A stretch of 64,000 nucleotides of DNA from Mycolicibacterium sp. J2 (lineage in GTDB: Bacteria; Actinomycetota; Actinomycetes; Mycobacteriales; Mycobacteriaceae), in the NCBI RefSeq assembly GCF_026240945.1, contig NZ_JAPFPY010000003.1, positions 62,001 through 126,000 on the forward strand. Reading direction: 5' to 3'. The notes under the pieces were generated by a model, which was not told where the DNA came from, did not search any database, and saw only the letters and a list, made by a program, of their open reading frames with translations. Shown piece by piece: positions 26,414 through 37,392 of the stretch. How positions within the stretch are numbered: position 1 is the stretch's first letter; each line of letters starts with the position of its first letter. The position numbers and the translations under genes were made by a program.

Positions 26414-28099
26414 ATGCAATTCGCACGACGATCCGTATTGACCGTTTTCGCGCTGCTGACCGCGGTCGCCCTGACCATCGCGTCGGCCCTGGGCATGGCC
26501 GTGGCGCTGGCCGCGACCGCCCTCATCGTGCCCGGCACCGGCACCCCCAAAGCCGGTGAGGTGCAGGACTACATGACCAATGCGCTCAAGTACTACATCG
26601 CCCCGTCCGACGGGTGGGCCCCCTCGGGATGCACCACCACCGCGAACTGCGACCTGACACCCATCGACTATCCGGCTCAGTTCTGGCCCATTCCGCTGCC
26701 GGGGTGGGGCGGCCTCAAGGGCGCCAAATGGGATGTGTCGACGGGGGCCGGGCTGACCAACCTCAACTCCACGCTGGTGGACACCCTGGCACAGGACCAG
26801 CCGAACACCCCGGTCGTCATCTTCGGTTACTCGCAGGGCGGCAATATCGTCAGCCGCGAGAAGCGCAACCTCGGGAACCTGCCGAAGGACCAGAACTACC
26901 TGTCCTTCGTCATGATCGGCAACACCAACCGGCCCAATGGCGGGCTCTTCGAACGGCTGGCCTTCCTGGGCCATGTCCCGATCCTGGACGCCACCTTCGG
27001 CCTGCCCGCACCGACCGACACCTGTGATCACATCTGCGCCACCGATATCGCGTTCCAGTACGACGGTGTCTCCGACTTCCCGCTGTATCCGCTGAACGCG
27101 CTGGCCACCCTGAACGCGATCGCGGGATTCTGGTACGTGCACGGCTCGTATCTGGCGCCCGACGGCAAGAGCTCCCCCGGTGAGCTGCCCGACGGGTACA
27201 CCCCGGACGAACTGGCCGCCGAACTGGCCGACCCGGCCAACCAGACCGAGTACGGCGACACCCGTTACATCACCATCCCGACCAAGACGCTGCCGCTGGT
27301 CCGCCCATTCCTGGAGTTCGGCGGCTTCACCCACACCAGTTTCATCATCAAGCCGATCGTCGACCTGCTCGAACCGGTGCTGCGGGTGCTCATCGACACC
27401 GGCTACGACCGCAGCCTCAGCCCGGGTGTGCCCGCGCCGTTCCGGCTGATCCCGCTCAACATCAACCCGGTCAAGCTCGCCGGCGACGTGGTCAAGGCCC
27501 TGGGCGAGGGCGTGCAGGCCGCACTGGCCGATATCGGCGTGAAGCCCAAGGCGCCGCAGCCCGTCACCTCGACCACCACGACCACGACCACGACCACCAG
27601 CTTGGCGGCAGCCGCCACGCCGAACCTGACCGCGGCCAAGACCGCCGACATCGCCAAGACCGGTGACACCACCAAAACCGACGACACCACCAAGACTGCC
27701 GACACCAAGACCGACGACACCAAGACCGACGACGCCAAGACCGACGACGTCACCGCCGGGACCACGAAGACGGCGCCGGACAACACCGTCGCGGAAGCCG
27801 AGCCCACCGACGCCAAGACGACCCAACCCGCCACCACACCGGAACCGATGCGGCCCAAGGTGCGCGGCCCGATCGGCACGGGACCACTGGCGCAGCTGGT
27901 TCGGCAGTTCGGCCAGGCGCTGACCGGAAAGCACGGGGTCAAGTCCACCGACGCCACCAAGCCCGGCGACGAACCGGCGAGCAAGCCGGCGACCACATCC
28001 GAGGGATCGGAGCCGGCGAAGACCGAGAAACCGGCAGCCACCGGCGAATCCACGTCCGAGCCGGCGAAGGACGGCGCCTCCGCGAAGGCGGCGGCCTAA
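26414..28099 (+). CDS. Exported PE-PPE-domain serine hydrolase with low-complexity tail
   Basis: A 561-residue exported protein. A signal peptide (about 1-34) precedes LIVPGTGTP, the typical start of the PE-PPE alpha/beta-hydrolase domain (about 35-330). The nucleophile is Ser in GYSQGG (about 139-144). No PE or PPE leader is present. From about residue 380 the tail is unusual: a Thr run, Lys-Thr-Asp-Asp repeats (about 415-445) and a Pro/Lys/Thr/Glu-rich end. Relatives are lipases or esterases of mycobacteria. ATG 26414 has GAGGTGGG upstream. Its stop overlaps the hflX stop region by 4 nt. Confidence 0.82.
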   Translation: MQFARRSVLTVFALLTAVALTIASALGMAVALAATALIVPGTGTPKAGEVQDYMTNALKYYIAPSDGWAPSGCTTTANCDLTPIDYPAQFWPIPLPGWGGLKGAKWDVSTGAGLTNLNSTLVDTLAQDQPNTPVVIFGYSQGGNIVSREKRNLGNLPKDQNYLSFVMIGNTNRPNGGLFERLAFLGHVPILDATFGLPAPTDTCDHICATDIAFQYDGVSDFPLYPLNALATLNAIAGFWYVHGSYLAPDGKSSPGELPDGYTPDELAAELADPANQTEYGDTRYITIPTKTLPLVRPFLEFGGFTHTSFIIKPIVDLLEPVLRVLIDTGYDRSLSPGVPAPFRLIPLNINPVKLAGDVVKALGEGVQAALADIGVKPKAPQPVTSTTTTTTTTTSLAAAATPNLTAAKTADIAKTGDTTKTDDTTKTADTKTDDTKTDDAKTDDVTAGTTKTAPDNTVAEAEPTDAKTTQPATTPEPMRPKVRGPIGTGPLAQLVRQFGQALTGKHGVKSTDATKPGDEPASKPATTSEGSEPAKTEKPAATGESTSEPAKDGASAKAAA

Positions 28100-29502
28100 C
28101 CGTTCAGGTAGTCGCGCAGGCTCGCGGCCAGCGGGATCGGCACTCGCCCGACGATCCTGGTGCCCTCGGCGCTGTGCTCGGTGCTCTCGATCCGGCCGTC
28201 GGCGTGCACCCGGGCGACCAGATCCCCGCGGTCATACGGGATGGTCGCGTCGATCGCGGTGTCGGTCGGCGCGACCAGGGCGGCCATCCGCTCGCGCAGC
28301 TGATCGAGCCCTTCGCCGGTGTGCGCGGATACGAACACCGCATCGGGCAGGGCGCGGCGCAACTGCGCCAAAGCCAGATCGTCTGCGGCGTCAATCTTGT
28401 TGATCACCAACAGTTCCGTCGCGGGCACCCCGTCGTAGTCGGCGTACACATCGCGGATCACCTCCCGGACGGCACTGATCTGCGCCATCGGATTGGCATC
28501 GGAACCATCGACCACGTGCACCAGCAGGTCGGCGTCCACCACCTCTTCCAGCGTTGAGCGGAATGCCTCGACCAGCTGAGTCGGCAGGTGCCGGACGAAC
28601 CCGACCGTGTCGGTGAGCACGAACGGGCGGCCGTCGTCGAGCTGTCCGCGCCGTGTGGTGGGCTCCAGGGTGGCGAACAGGGCGTTCTCCACCAGAACAC
28701 CCGCCCCGGTCAGCGCATTGAGAAGGCTCGATTTGCCGGCGTTGGTGTAACCGACGATGGCCACCGACGGCATATCGGCCGCGCGCCGTTTGCCACGCTG
28801 GGTGTCGCGCACCTTCTTCATATCGCGAATCTCGCGCCGCAGCTTGGACATTCGCTCACGGATCCGACGCCGGTCGGTCTCGATCTTGGTCTCACCTGGA
28901 CCGCGGGTGCCCACCCCGCCGCCGGCACCGCCGGCCCGGCCACCGGCCTGCCGCGACATCGACTCGCCCCAGCCACGCAACCGCGGCAGCATGTACTCCA
29001 TCTGGGCCAGCGACACCTGCGCCTTGCCTTCCCGGCTGGTCGCGTGCTGGGCGAAGATGTCCAGGATCAGCGCGGTACGGTCGATCACCTTGACCTTGAC
29101 CGCCTTCTCCAGCGCGTTCAGCTGGGCCGGGGACAGTTCGCCGTCGCAGATCACGGTGTCTGCGCCGGTGGCCAACACGGTCTCGCGCAGCTCCTGCGCC
29201 TTGCCGGAACCGATATAGGTCGACGGGTCGGGTTTGTCGCGACGCTGGATCAGTCCCTCCAGGACTTCCGATCCCGCGGTCTCGGCCAGGGCCGCCAGCT
29301 CGGCCAGGCTGGCGTCGGCATCGGCGGCGGTGCCCTCGGTCCACACCCCGACCAGCACCACGCGTTCCAGGCGCAGCTGGCGGTATTCGACCTCGGTGAT
29401 ATCGGCGAGTTCGGTGGACAGACCGGCTACGCGGCGCAGTGCCGTGCGGTCTTCCAGGGCGAGATCGCCGGTGCTGGGGACGGAGGTTTCAGGTCGTGTC
29501 AT
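28096..29502 (-). CDS. hflX: GTPase HflX
   Basis: Ribosome-associated GTPase (468 residues, Rv2725c equivalent) that in other bacteria splits stalled or stressed ribosomes; in mycobacteria it has been tied to hypoxia and macrolide response. The N-terminal nucleotide-binding-like domain (about 45-215) leads into a glycine-rich linker (RQAGGRAGGAGGGVG) and the G domain: G1 GYTNAGKSS (about 250), G3 DTVGF (about 298) and G4 NKID (about 365). It lies 52 nt downstream of dapF on the same strand. ATG 29502. Confidence 0.95.
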   Translation of the reverse strand: MTRPETSVPSTGDLALEDRTALRRVAGLSTELADITEVEYRQLRLERVVLVGVWTEGTAADADASLAELAALAETAGSEVLEGLIQRRDKPDPSTYIGSGKAQELRETVLATGADTVICDGELSPAQLNALEKAVKVKVIDRTALILDIFAQHATSREGKAQVSLAQMEYMLPRLRGWGESMSRQAGGRAGGAGGGVGTRGPGETKIETDRRRIRERMSKLRREIRDMKKVRDTQRGKRRAADMPSVAIVGYTNAGKSSLLNALTGAGVLVENALFATLEPTTRRGQLDDGRPFVLTDTVGFVRHLPTQLVEAFRSTLEEVVDADLLVHVVDGSDANPMAQISAVREVIRDVYADYDGVPATELLVINKIDAADDLALAQLRRALPDAVFVSAHTGEGLDQLRERMAALVAPTDTAIDATIPYDRGDLVARVHADGRIESTEHSAEGTRIVGRVPIPLAASLRDYLNG

Positions 29503-29554
29503 GAGCGGCTTCCGATGGTGTCATGCCGGCCCGCGACGGTGCATCCGATTTTCG

Positions 29555-30421
29555 TCACGCCGGGTTGCGCCACCACTGGTCGGCGAGCTCGCCGGTCGCG
29601 ACGAGCACGGACGGACCGCGCAGGTAGCTGGTGGCCTCGGTGACGGTGACGGTGACCTCGCCGCCGGGGATGCGCACCCGCAGCGTGCCGGTGCTCTCCC
29701 CCGCCTGCTGCAGCGCGGCGACCGCAGCCGCCACCGTTCCCGTTCCGCAGGAACGTGTTTCGCCGACACCGCGCTCGTGCACACGCATCGAGACGGTGCC
29801 ATCGACCGGCTTGGTGAGCACCTCCACATTGACGCCCTCGGGGAATTGCTCGGCGTCGAAGGACACCGGAGCGGCGACGTCGAGCACCGCCAGCGCCGTC
29901 GCGCTCAGATCCGTGACACAGGCCAGGTGCGGGTTGCCGACGTCGACGGCCAGTCCGTCGAAGCCGCGGCCGGCGACCACCGCCGAGCCCCGGCCCAGCA
30001 CATTGGCCTTGCCCATGTCGACGGTCACCTCGGCGTGGACGGCGTCGTGCTCGTGCACCACCACCGGTCGCGGCCCGGCCAGCGATCCGACCACGAACTC
30101 ATCGCGGTGTTCCAAGCCGGCGGCGCGCAGGTAGTGGGTGAACACCCGCACCCCGTTACCGCACATCTGGGCGATCGAGCCGTCGGCGTTGCGGTAGTCC
30201 ATGTACCAGTCGCCCGCGGCCACCCCTTCGGGCAGCGCCGGAAAAACCCCGGCCGCCAGCGCGGCACCGGCTGTGGTGACGCGCAAGACACCGTCGGCGC
30301 CGAGTCCACGGCGCCGGTCACACAACGCGGCCACGGCCTCGGGGGTCAGGTCAAGGGCGGCGTCGAGGTCGGCGAGCACGACGAAGTCGTTCTGTGTGCC
30401 GTGCCCTTTCGCAAACCTCAC
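29555..30421 (-). CDS. dapF: Diaminopimelate epimerase DapF
   Basis: Cytoplasmic enzyme converting LL- to meso-diaminopimelate for lysine and peptidoglycan synthesis. It has 288 residues. The two catalytic cysteines lie in MCGNGVR (about 85-91) and SCGTGT (about 222-227), and the N-terminal [11 protein letters not shown] is typical. The GTG start at 30421 overlaps the miaA stop by 4 nt (GTGA), so translation is coupled to miaA. Confidence 0.95.
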   Translation of the reverse strand: MRFAKGHGTQNDFVVLADLDAALDLTPEAVAALCDRRRGLGADGVLRVTTAGAALAAGVFPALPEGVAAGDWYMDYRNADGSIAQMCGNGVRVFTHYLRAAGLEHRDEFVVGSLAGPRPVVVHEHDAVHAEVTVDMGKANVLGRGSAVVAGRGFDGLAVDVGNPHLACVTDLSATALAVLDVAAPVSFDAEQFPEGVNVEVLTKPVDGTVSMRVHERGVGETRSCGTGTVAAAVAALQQAGESTGTLRVRIPGGEVTVTVTEATSYLRGPSVLVATGELADQWWRNPA

Positions 30422-31320
30422 CTGTCCAGGATAGCGATCACGGTACCGGCCAGGTCCGGTGCCGAACCGTCGAGCCAGTTCACCCGGTGGTCGCGGCGGA
30501 ACCAGGACCGCTGCCTGCGCACATAGCGGCGGGTGCCCGTGAAGGTGGGTTCGCGCGCCGCCGAGCCGTCGCCGCCGGCGTCCAGGTCGGCCAAGACCTG
30601 CGCGTAACCGAGCGCCCGCGAGGCCGTCACCCCGTTGCGCAGCCCCACCGCGATCAGTCCGGTGACCTCGGCGATCAACCCCTCGTCGAACATCGCATCG
30701 GTGCGCTGCCGTAACCGCTCGTCCAAAAGCTCGGTCTCCCAATCCAATCCGATGATCACGGTGTCCCAGCGCGGGGTTCCGATGCGCGGCGCCGACGCGG
30801 CGAACGGCTGGCCCGTCAGCTCCACCACCTCCAGCGCCCGGACAATGCGCCGCCCGTCGGTGGCCAGGATCGAGGCAGCGGCCTGCGGGTCGACGCGATC
30901 GAGTTCGGCGTGCAGCGCCGCCACCCCCACCTCGGCCAGCCGGGCTTCCCAGCGCGCCCGCACCGCCGCGTCGGTGGCCGGGAACGACCATTGATCCAGC
31001 AGCGACTGGATGTAGAGCATCGAGCCACCGACGATCACCGGCACCGCGCCGCGGCCGAGGATCGCCTCGATATCGGCGGCGGCACGTTCCTGATAGCGGG
31101 CGACCGATGCGTTGACCGTGACGTCGAGGACGTCGAGCTGATGATGCGGGATGCCGCGGCGCTGCTCGACGGGCAGCTTGGCGGTTCCGATGTCCATCCC
31201 CCGGTACAACTGCATGGCGTCGGCGTTGACGATCTCGCCGCCGAGCCGCTCGGCGATATCCAACGCCAGCGCCGATTTACCCGTCCCCGTCGGCCCGATC
31301 ACGGCCACCGGCCGGGTCAC
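30418..31320 (-). CDS. miaA: tRNA dimethylallyltransferase MiaA
   Basis: Adds a dimethylallyl group to N6 of A37 in tRNAs reading UNN codons; MiaB then methylthiolates it. It has 300 residues, with P-loop GPTGTGKSA (about 9-17), the [16 protein letters not shown] substrate segment (about 34-49) and [16 protein letters not shown] (about 257-272). The GTG start at 31320 overlaps the previous gene's stop by 4 nt, and its own stop overlaps dapF, placing it inside a tight operon. Confidence 0.95.
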   Translation of the reverse strand: MTRPVAVIGPTGTGKSALALDIAERLGGEIVNADAMQLYRGMDIGTAKLPVEQRRGIPHHQLDVLDVTVNASVARYQERAAADIEAILGRGAVPVIVGGSMLYIQSLLDQWSFPATDAAVRARWEARLAEVGVAALHAELDRVDPQAAASILATDGRRIVRALEVVELTGQPFAASAPRIGTPRWDTVIIGLDWETELLDERLRQRTDAMFDEGLIAEVTGLIAVGLRNGVTASRALGYAQVLADLDAGGDGSAAREPTFTGTRRYVRRQRSWFRRDHRVNWLDGSAPDLAGTVIAILDR

Positions 31321-32051
31321 GGGGCGGACCCCCCGGCCGCCGGGACCCAGCCCGCCGGCCGCCACACCCCGGCAAAGTAGCCGACGCCGTAGGGCGCACC
31401 CCGGTACAGCTCGGTGGCTTCGGCCGGCGCGCCCAGCCCGGCCAGCACCTGATAGGCCACCCGGCCGACCACGCCGGTGCCCAGCCTGGCCAGTGCCGCG
31501 GTGTCGCCTGCGGCCAGCGCAACATCCAATGCCGACTGCACCGCAACAGAATCCGGGTCGTGACCACCGGGTGCCGACGGGGTCAGGGTGGCAGCGCCGT
31601 CGGCCACCACCAGGACTCCGACGGCGTCGGGGGCGGCATCGATCTCGGCGCGCAGGGCGGTGCCTGCGGCCACGGCGGCGTCGGTATCCAGGTCGTGGCG
31701 GTACACCCGGACCTCGGCGCGCGCCCCCGGCGCCGCGAGGCCGCGCACCCAGCCGGCGATCAGCGCGCACAGCGGCAACTCGACCAGGGCGTCGGTCGCC
31801 CCAGGGGCGAGCTGCACCCGCAGGTCGACGCCGTACCCCGCGAAGGTGCCGACGGCATCGGGCCCGATGCGCACGGTATCGGGTCCGGTGCCGACGACGA
31901 TCCAGCGCGACGGCAGCGCGGCAGCCGCGGTCAGCATGGCGGTGCGCACCGGGGCGAGCTCGGCCGCCACGTCGGCGGCCGTTCCGGCGAGTTCGGGCAC
32001 CAACACAGGAGCCGACGGGATCACGGCGATGGCGGCCAACACCCGGACCAC
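31317..32051 (-). CDS. LigB-like class III extradiol dioxygenase-fold protein (Rv2728c equivalent)
   Basis: A 244-residue alanine-rich protein that resembles the class III extradiol ring-cleavage dioxygenase subunit B fold: [14 protein letters not shown] near the start, [22 protein letters not shown] and GVLVVADGA. The histidines that bind iron in true dioxygenases are largely missing (no His-containing PSxPHxP start), so enzymatic activity is doubtful. The GTG start at 32051 lies 7 nt after the EamA-transporter stop and its end overlaps miaA. It is conserved in mycobacteria beside miaA; role unknown. Confidence 0.72.
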   Translation of the reverse strand: MVRVLAAIAVIPSAPVLVPELAGTAADVAAELAPVRTAMLTAAAALPSRWIVVGTGPDTVRIGPDAVGTFAGYGVDLRVQLAPGATDALVELPLCALIAGWVRGLAAPGARAEVRVYRHDLDTDAAVAAGTALRAEIDAAPDAVGVLVVADGAATLTPSAPGGHDPDSVAVQSALDVALAAGDTAALARLGTGVVGRVAYQVLAGLGAPAEATELYRGAPYGVGYFAGVWRPAGWVPAAGGSAP

Positions 32052-32058
32052 GTTATCG

Positions 32059-32931
32059 CTAGGTGCGGGCGGACTCCTGCGCCCAACCGGCCTCGCCGCG
32101 GGCCAGCGCCCCCGTCGCGACCACCATGACCAGCACCGCTGCCACCAAGGTGATCCAGCCCGCATCGCCGGGCCGCAGCGCCTCACCGAGCACGACGATG
32201 CCCAGAATCGACCCCACCACCGGTTCGGTCACCGTCATCGCCGGCAGTGACGCGGTGAGCGTCCCGGCCCGGAACGCGGCCTGCTGCCAGCCCGTCGCGG
32301 CGATGGCCACCAGCGCCCACGCGTACAGCTCCGGGGTGCTCAGCACGGCCAGGAGACCGTGTTCGAGGCGGTCGACCACCCCTTTCGTCAGCACCGCGAA
32401 CAGTCCCCACAGCGAGCCGGACACACAGGCCAGCAGGATCGCCGACACCGTGCCCGAGCAGATCCGCGCCCCGATGATGCACAGCACCAGTGCCGGCCCC
32501 AGCACCGCCACGACGGCCAGCCATACCTGCACCGACGCCCGGGAATGCCCCGCCGTCGGGTTCCCGACCGTGACGATCACCGCCACCGAGGCGGCCAGCA
32601 GCGCCGCCCAGATCCATTCGAACCGGGTCACCCGCCGGTTGGTCAGGCGCGCGTTGATCGGAAGCGCGAACAACAGTGAGGTCACCAGCAGGGCCTGCAC
32701 CAGCAGCACCGACCCCAATCCCAGGGCGGCGGCCTGCAGTCCGAAACCCACCGCGGCCACCAGGCTGCCCAGCCACCACCGGCGGTCGCGCAGCAGCTGT
32801 GCGAACAGCCGCAGATGCCCCACGGATTCGTCGCTCACCTGCTGAGCCGACCGCTGATGGATGACGTCGCCGACGGCGATGAAGAACGCGGCGCCCAGCG
32901 CCAACAGAGCGGCGATATCCGCTTTGTGCAT
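32059..32931 (-). CDS. DMT-superfamily (EamA-like) transporter (Rv2729c equivalent)
   Basis: A 290-residue integral membrane protein with about nine to ten hydrophobic helices spread over its whole length, beginning AALLALGAAFFIAVGDVIHQ (about 6-25) and ending VLVMVVATGALA. It matches drug/metabolite transporter-type proteins of mycobacteria; substrate unknown. ATG 32931 has GAGAGG and GGAG upstream. It seems to be the first gene of the operon continuing through the LigB-like gene, miaA and dapF. Confidence 0.8.
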   Translation of the reverse strand: MHKADIAALLALGAAFFIAVGDVIHQRSAQQVSDESVGHLRLFAQLLRDRRWWLGSLVAAVGFGLQAAALGLGSVLLVQALLVTSLLFALPINARLTNRRVTRFEWIWAALLAASVAVIVTVGNPTAGHSRASVQVWLAVVAVLGPALVLCIIGARICSGTVSAILLACVSGSLWGLFAVLTKGVVDRLEHGLLAVLSTPELYAWALVAIAATGWQQAAFRAGTLTASLPAMTVTEPVVGSILGIVVLGEALRPGDAGWITLVAAVLVMVVATGALARGEAGWAQESART

Positions 32932-33043
32932 CGGTGGCTCCAACCTCTCAGCTGGGCTGAGCGTGCCGTCAACGACGGTGATCTGGCAACCGAGGGAGCC
33001 GGTCCATGGCGAAGCCGTACGCATGCGGGCCGGTGACCTGTTT

Positions 33044-33065
33044 CAATAGCGGTCGGAAGCTATTG
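33044..33065. repeat. Inverted repeat upstream of the DUF349 gene
   Basis: CAATAGC and GCTATTG form perfect 7-bp arms around 8 bases, 55 nt upstream of ATG 33120. It may be an operator or a hairpin in the leader. Nothing else clear is seen in the 188-nt gap 32932-33119. Confidence 0.35.
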
Positions 33066-33119
33066 GCGCCGCGTCGCGCGGCAGGTGCGGGTCAGCCCGC
33101 GTGGAGGTGGAGAAAAGTC

Positions 33120-34457
33120 ATGACGACCAGCGATTCTGGGGCCCCCAAGCCGGCACCGCGCCCAGGTCCCCGCCCTGGCCCCCGGCCCGGCCCCAAACCG
33201 GCTGCCGCCGCCGCGACCCCGGCTGTCGCACCGCCCACCACCCCGGCCGTGGATCCGCACCGGTTCGGCCGGGTGGAACCCGACGGCACGGTCGTGTTGA
33301 TCACCTCGGCGGGCGAACGTGTGATCGGGTCCTGGCAGGCCGGCGACGCGGAGGCCGCCTACGCCCACTTCGGCCGCCGCTACGACGATCTGCACACCGA
33401 GGTGGCCCTGCTGGAGACGCGGCTGGCCTCGGGCAGCGGTGATGCCCGCAAGATCAAGACCGCCGCCGCCGCGCTGCTGGAGGGGCTGCCCACCGCCGCC
33501 GTCCTGGGCGATGTGGATGCCGTGCACGCCCGGCTCACCGCCATCGTCGAACATGCCGGTGACGCCGCGGCGGCCGAACGCGCCCGGCGCGACGAACACC
33601 GCGCCGCCCAGACCGCACGCAAGGAGGCGCTGGCCGCCGAGGCCGAAGAGATCGCCGCGAACTCCACACAGTGGAAGGCCGCCGGTGACCGGCTGCGCGA
33701 CATCCTCGACGAGTGGCGCACCATCACCGGGTTGGACCGCAAGACCGACGATGCGCTGTGGAAGCGGTATTCGGCCGCCAGGGAGGCGTTCAACCGGCGC
33801 CGCGGTTCGCACTTCGCCGACCTGGACCGGGAACGGGTGGGTGTGCGGCAGGCCAAGGAAGCGCTGTGTGAGAAGGCCGAAGCGCTCAGCGGTTCCACCG
33901 AGTGGGCCGCGACCGCCGCCACCTTCCGCGATCTGCTGGCGCAGTGGAAGGCGGCGGGCCGGGCCGCCAAGGATGTCGACGACGCGTTGTGGGCCCGCTT
34001 CAAGGCCGCCCAGGACACCTTCTTCGCCGCGCGCAACGCCGTCAACGCCGAACGCGACGCCGAGTTCGGGGCCAACGCCGCGGCCAAAGAAGCGCTGCTG
34101 GCCGAGGCCGAGGCCATCGACGTCAGCGATCCGGACGCGGCCAGGGCCGCCTTCCGGGCGCTCGGCGACAAGTGGGACGCCATCGGGAAGGTGCCGCGGG
34201 AACGGTCGGCCGAACTGGAACGCCGGCTGCGCGCGGTCGAGAAGAAGGTGCGCGACGCGGGGTCGGTGAGTCAGGTGGACGCCGAGGCGGTGGCCCGCGC
34301 CGCACAGTTCCGCGAGCGCGCCGAGCAGTTCGAGAAGCAGGCCGAGAAGGCCGCGGCGGCCGGGCGGACCAAGGATGCCGAGCAGGCCAGGGCCAGTGCC
34401 GCGCAGTGGCGGGAGTGGGCCGAGACCGCGGCCGAGGCCGTCAGCAAGAAGCGCTAG
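33120..34457 (+). CDS. DUF349 repeat protein (Rv2731 equivalent)
   Basis: A 445-residue protein. The N-terminal 40 residues are Pro/Gly/Arg-rich with a repeated [11 protein letters not shown] pattern. The rest is charged, alpha-helical DUF349 repeats (e.g. [19 protein letters not shown] near 185 and [20 protein letters not shown] near 273), probably coiled-coil. DUF349 proteins are widespread in actinobacteria with no settled role. ATG 33120 has GGAGGTGGAG just upstream. Its stop directly abuts the stop of the convergent Rv2732c-like gene. Confidence 0.88.
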   Translation: MTTSDSGAPKPAPRPGPRPGPRPGPKPAAAAATPAVAPPTTPAVDPHRFGRVEPDGTVVLITSAGERVIGSWQAGDAEAAYAHFGRRYDDLHTEVALLETRLASGSGDARKIKTAAAALLEGLPTAAVLGDVDAVHARLTAIVEHAGDAAAAERARRDEHRAAQTARKEALAAEAEEIAANSTQWKAAGDRLRDILDEWRTITGLDRKTDDALWKRYSAAREAFNRRRGSHFADLDRERVGVRQAKEALCEKAEALSGSTEWAATAATFRDLLAQWKAAGRAAKDVDDALWARFKAAQDTFFAARNAVNAERDAEFGANAAAKEALLAEAEAIDVSDPDAARAAFRALGDKWDAIGKVPRERSAELERRLRAVEKKVRDAGSVSQVDAEAVARAAQFRERAEQFEKQAEKAAAAGRTKDAEQARASAAQWREWAETAAEAVSKKR

Positions 34458-35027
34458 CTAGGCCTTCTGGTCGTCGCCGAGATCGTCGAGCAGGCCCTTG
34501 CTCTGGTGCTGTGCCAGGGCGCGGCGGCGCTGCTCCTCGGCGGCCAAGTGCACCGCGGTGCGTGACCACACCACCCGCGCCCAGTTGTAGGCCAGCAGGA
34601 TCACCGCGATCCAGCCGATGATCAAGCCGATGCCCGGGCCGGGGTGGCCGTGGGTGGCGGTTTGGCGCGTCCAGACCGCCAGCATGCCGGCCGGGCAGGC
34701 CACCGCGGTACCGGCCAGGGCGATCCAGGCCAGCGTCCAACGCCGGGTCAGCAGCGCGGCGATGGAGAAGCCGACACCGAAAACGAGTGTGAGCCAGACG
34801 AACACTCGCGACGGCAGGGCGACGCCGTCGTTGATGGCGGTCTGGTCGCCGACCAACACGTCCAGTCCACGGGTGGAGCCCATGTGCGGCAGCACGAACG
34901 ACAGCGCCACCACCAACACCAGCACGGCGACCACCACGGCGCGGGCGCCCGGGTCGATCTCGGCGGCGACGCGCCGCTCGACGGCCTCGATATCGCCCTT
35001 GTAGGCCTCGAATTCCTTGTCGCTCAT
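34458..35027 (-). CDS. Membrane protein of unknown function (Rv2732c equivalent)
   Basis: A 189-residue protein with four predicted transmembrane helices (about 30-50, 75-97, 103-122, 135-155), an acidic/basic N-terminus and a C-terminal cytoplasmic tail. Conserved in mycobacteria after miaB. ATG 35027 is chosen because it forms a 4-nt ATGA overlap with the miaB stop and AGGA lies 8-9 nt upstream. An upstream ATG at 35036 would have its ribosome site abutting the start. Confidence 0.78.
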   Translation of the reverse strand: MSDKEFEAYKGDIEAVERRVAAEIDPGARAVVVAVLVLVVALSFVLPHMGSTRGLDVLVGDQTAINDGVALPSRVFVWLTLVFGVGFSIAALLTRRWTLAWIALAGTAVACPAGMLAVWTRQTATHGHPGPGIGLIIGWIAVILLAYNWARVVWSRTAVHLAAEEQRRRALAQHQSKGLLDDLGDDQKA

Positions 35028-36562
35028 CGGACACATCCTGTCGTTGCCGCGGCCACCGGCGGTGCGCCGATGCTCGGCATACCGAGGCCGACACCGGTCA
35101 CCGGGCGCTGCCCGGCGGCGTGCGCGTCACCTGCCCTGGTGCGGCGGTGACTGCACACGGCACCGTCGGCCATCAGGTGATGCGGCGCAGCACCGGTGAT
35201 CACGGTGGTGACGACGTCACCGGGCCGGATATCGGCCTGCCCCGGCGCGAAGTGCACCAGCCGGCCGTCGCGAGCGCGGCCGGACATCCGCGCGGTGGCG
35301 GCGTCCTTGCGGCCCTCACCGGCGGCCACCAGGACCTCGACGGTGCTGCCGATCTGCGCCTTGTTCTGCTGCCAGGAGATCTCCTCCTGCAGGGCGATCA
35401 GACGCTGATACCGTTCGCTGACAACGGCTTTCGGCAGCTGATCGGGCAGTTCGGCGGCCGGCGTGCCGGGCCGTTTGGAGTACTGGAAGGTGAACGCGCT
35501 GGCGAACCGGGCCTGGCGCACCACGTCCAGCGTGGCTTGGAAGTCCTCTTCGGTCTCCCCCGGGAACCCGACGATGATGTCGGTGGTGATCGCGGCGTGC
35601 GGGATCGCGGCCCGCACCCGGTCGATGATGCCCAGGTAACGCTCGGCCCGATAGGAGCGGCGCATCGCCTTGAGCACCCGATCGGAACCCGACTGCAACG
35701 GCATGTGCAGCGTCGGGCACACATTCGGGGTGGCCGCCATCGCCTCGATCACGTCGTCGGTGAACTCGGCAGGGTGCGGTGAGGTGAATCGCACGCGTTC
35801 CAGACCATCGATGCGCCCGCAGGCGCGCAACAGGTCGGCGAACGCGCCGCGATCGCGCGGGACATCCTGGTCGGCAAACGACACGCCGTACGCGTTGACG
35901 TTCTGCCCCAGCAGGGTGATCTCGAGCACACCCTGGTCGACCAGGGTCTGCACCTCGGCCAGGATGTCGCCGGGCCTGCGATCCACCTCTTTACCGCGCA
36001 GCGACGGGACGATGCAGAACGTGCAGGTGTTGTTGCAGCCCACCGAAATGGAAACCCATGCCGCGTAAGCGGATTCGCGCGACGCCGGCAGCGCCGACGG
36101 GAACTCCTGCAGCGCCTCGGCAATCTCGACCTGCGCCACCCGCTGATGCCGCGCGCGTTCCAGCAGCACCGGCAGAGAGCCGATGTTGTGGGTGCCGAAG
36201 ACCACGTCCACCCAGGGCGCCTTGGTCAGCACCGTGTCGCGGTCCTTCTGGGCCAGGCACCCGCCGACGGCGATCTGCATGTTCGGGTCGGCGCTGCGCC
36301 GCGGAGCGAGATGGCTGAGGTTGCCGTAGAGCTTGTTGTCGGCGTTCTCGCGCACCGCGCAGGTGTTGAACACCACGATGTCGGCGTCGGTACCGTCCGC
36401 GGCGCGGACATAACCGGCGGCGTCGAGCAGGCCGGCCAGGCGCTCGGAATCATGCACGTTCATCTGACAGCCGTAGGTGCGCACCTGGTAGGTGCGTGGG
36501 CGCGCGTCGACGCCGGGGGACGCCTCGTCCGCACGCGCCATCATCGAAGTCACGACAATCAT
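35024..36562 (-). CDS. miaB: tRNA-2-methylthio-N6-dimethylallyladenosine synthase MiaB
   Basis: Radical-SAM methylthiotransferase acting on the A37 modified by MiaA. It has 512 residues: an N-terminal MTTase domain with three cluster Cys (TYGCQMN, NTCAVRE, GGCLAQ), the radical-SAM CxxxCxxC in GCNNTCTFC (about 175-183), and a C-terminal TRAM domain (about 400-470). A 40-residue C-terminal tail after the TRAM domain looks poorly conserved. The start is uncertain: ATG 36562 or ATG 36544; neither has a ribosome site. It is divergent from gluA. Confidence 0.95.
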   Translation of the reverse strand: MIVVTSMMARADEASPGVDARPRTYQVRTYGCQMNVHDSERLAGLLDAAGYVRAADGTDADIVVFNTCAVRENADNKLYGNLSHLAPRRSADPNMQIAVGGCLAQKDRDTVLTKAPWVDVVFGTHNIGSLPVLLERARHQRVAQVEIAEALQEFPSALPASRESAYAAWVSISVGCNNTCTFCIVPSLRGKEVDRRPGDILAEVQTLVDQGVLEITLLGQNVNAYGVSFADQDVPRDRGAFADLLRACGRIDGLERVRFTSPHPAEFTDDVIEAMAATPNVCPTLHMPLQSGSDRVLKAMRRSYRAERYLGIIDRVRAAIPHAAITTDIIVGFPGETEEDFQATLDVVRQARFASAFTFQYSKRPGTPAAELPDQLPKAVVSERYQRLIALQEEISWQQNKAQIGSTVEVLVAAGEGRKDAATARMSGRARDGRLVHFAPGQADIRPGDVVTTVITGAAPHHLMADGAVCSHRRTRAGDAHAAGQRPVTGVGLGMPSIGAPPVAAATTGCVR

Positions 36563-36605
36563 GTTACGGGCGCGCCGATACGCCCCAAGCTGAGCGTTAC
36601 CTGGG

Positions 36606-36611
36606 TAGGGT
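36606..36611 (+). promoter_or_regulatory. -10 element for gluA
   Basis: TAGGGT ends 8 nt before ATG 36620, with no ribosome site, consistent with a leaderless transcript. Confidence 0.45.
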
Positions 36612-36619
36612 CAGAACCC

Positions 36620-37372
36620 ATGACCACCGCGACCTCGGTCCCGATGATCTCGATACAGGGCGTCGACAAGCATTTCGGCGACCTCCATGTACTCAAGGAC
36701 ATCAACCTCGACGTGCCACGCGGCCAGGTGGTGGTGATCCTCGGCCCATCGGGTTCTGGCAAGTCGACCCTGTGCCGCACCATCAACCGGCTCGAACCCA
36801 TCGACTCGGGCACCATCGCCATCGACGGCCAGGTGCTGCCCGAGGAGGGGCGCAAGCTCGCGCAGCTGCGCTCCGATGTGGGCATGGTGTTCCAGTCGTT
36901 CAACCTGTTCGCGCACAAGACGATCCTGGAAAACGTCGCCCTGGCGCCGATCAAGGTGCGCAAAACCGACAAGGACAAGGCCCGCACCGAGGCGCTGGCA
37001 CTGCTGGAACGGGTCGGGGTGGCCAACCAGGCCGACAAGTACCCGGCTCAGTTGTCCGGCGGGCAGCAGCAGCGGGTGGCGATCGCCCGCTCACTGGCCA
37101 TGCACCCGAAGGTCATGTTGTTCGACGAGCCGACCAGCGCGCTCGACCCGGAAATGATCAAAGAAGTGCTGGCGGTGATGACCGACCTGGCTTCCGAGGG
37201 AATGACGATGCTGGTGGTCACCCACGAGATGGGATTCGCCAGGCGGGCGTCCCAACGTGTGGTTTTCATGGCCGACGGCGCCGTGGTCGAGGACGCCGAA
37301 CCCGAACGCTTCTTCACCGACCCGCAGTCCAACCGGGCCAAAGACTTCCTCGGCAAGATCCTGAATCACTGA
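36620..37372 (+). CDS. gluA: Glutamate/polar amino acid ABC transporter ATPase GluA
   Basis: A 250-residue ATPase of the polar amino acid uptake family. Walker [10 protein letters not shown] (about 44-52), Q-loop VFQSFNLF (about 94-101), signature LSGGQQQR (about 146-153), Walker B VMLFDEP (about 167-173) and the H-loop VVTHEM are all present. The ATPase, binding protein, permease, permease order is that of corynebacterial gluABCD, which takes up glutamate; the actual substrate is inferred. It is the first gene of the operon and divergent from miaB. Confidence 0.9.
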   Translation: MTTATSVPMISIQGVDKHFGDLHVLKDINLDVPRGQVVVILGPSGSGKSTLCRTINRLEPIDSGTIAIDGQVLPEEGRKLAQLRSDVGMVFQSFNLFAHKTILENVALAPIKVRKTDKDKARTEALALLERVGVANQADKYPAQLSGGQQQRVAIARSLAMHPKVMLFDEPTSALDPEMIKEVLAVMTDLASEGMTMLVVTHEMGFARRASQRVVFMADGAVVEDAEPERFFTDPQSNRAKDFLGKILNH

Positions 37373-37392
37373 TGCAACAAAAGGAGCGCTTC

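Noticed and set aside
26342..27934. Minus-strand open frame (530 codons) opposite the PE-PPE hydrolase
   Set aside because: Antisense shadow; Gly/Val-rich repeats simply mirror the Thr/Asp repeats of the real gene.
36541..36562. Leaderless -10 element for miaB
   Set aside because: No TANNNT element at proper distance from ATG 36562 or ATG 36544; the start remains uncertain.
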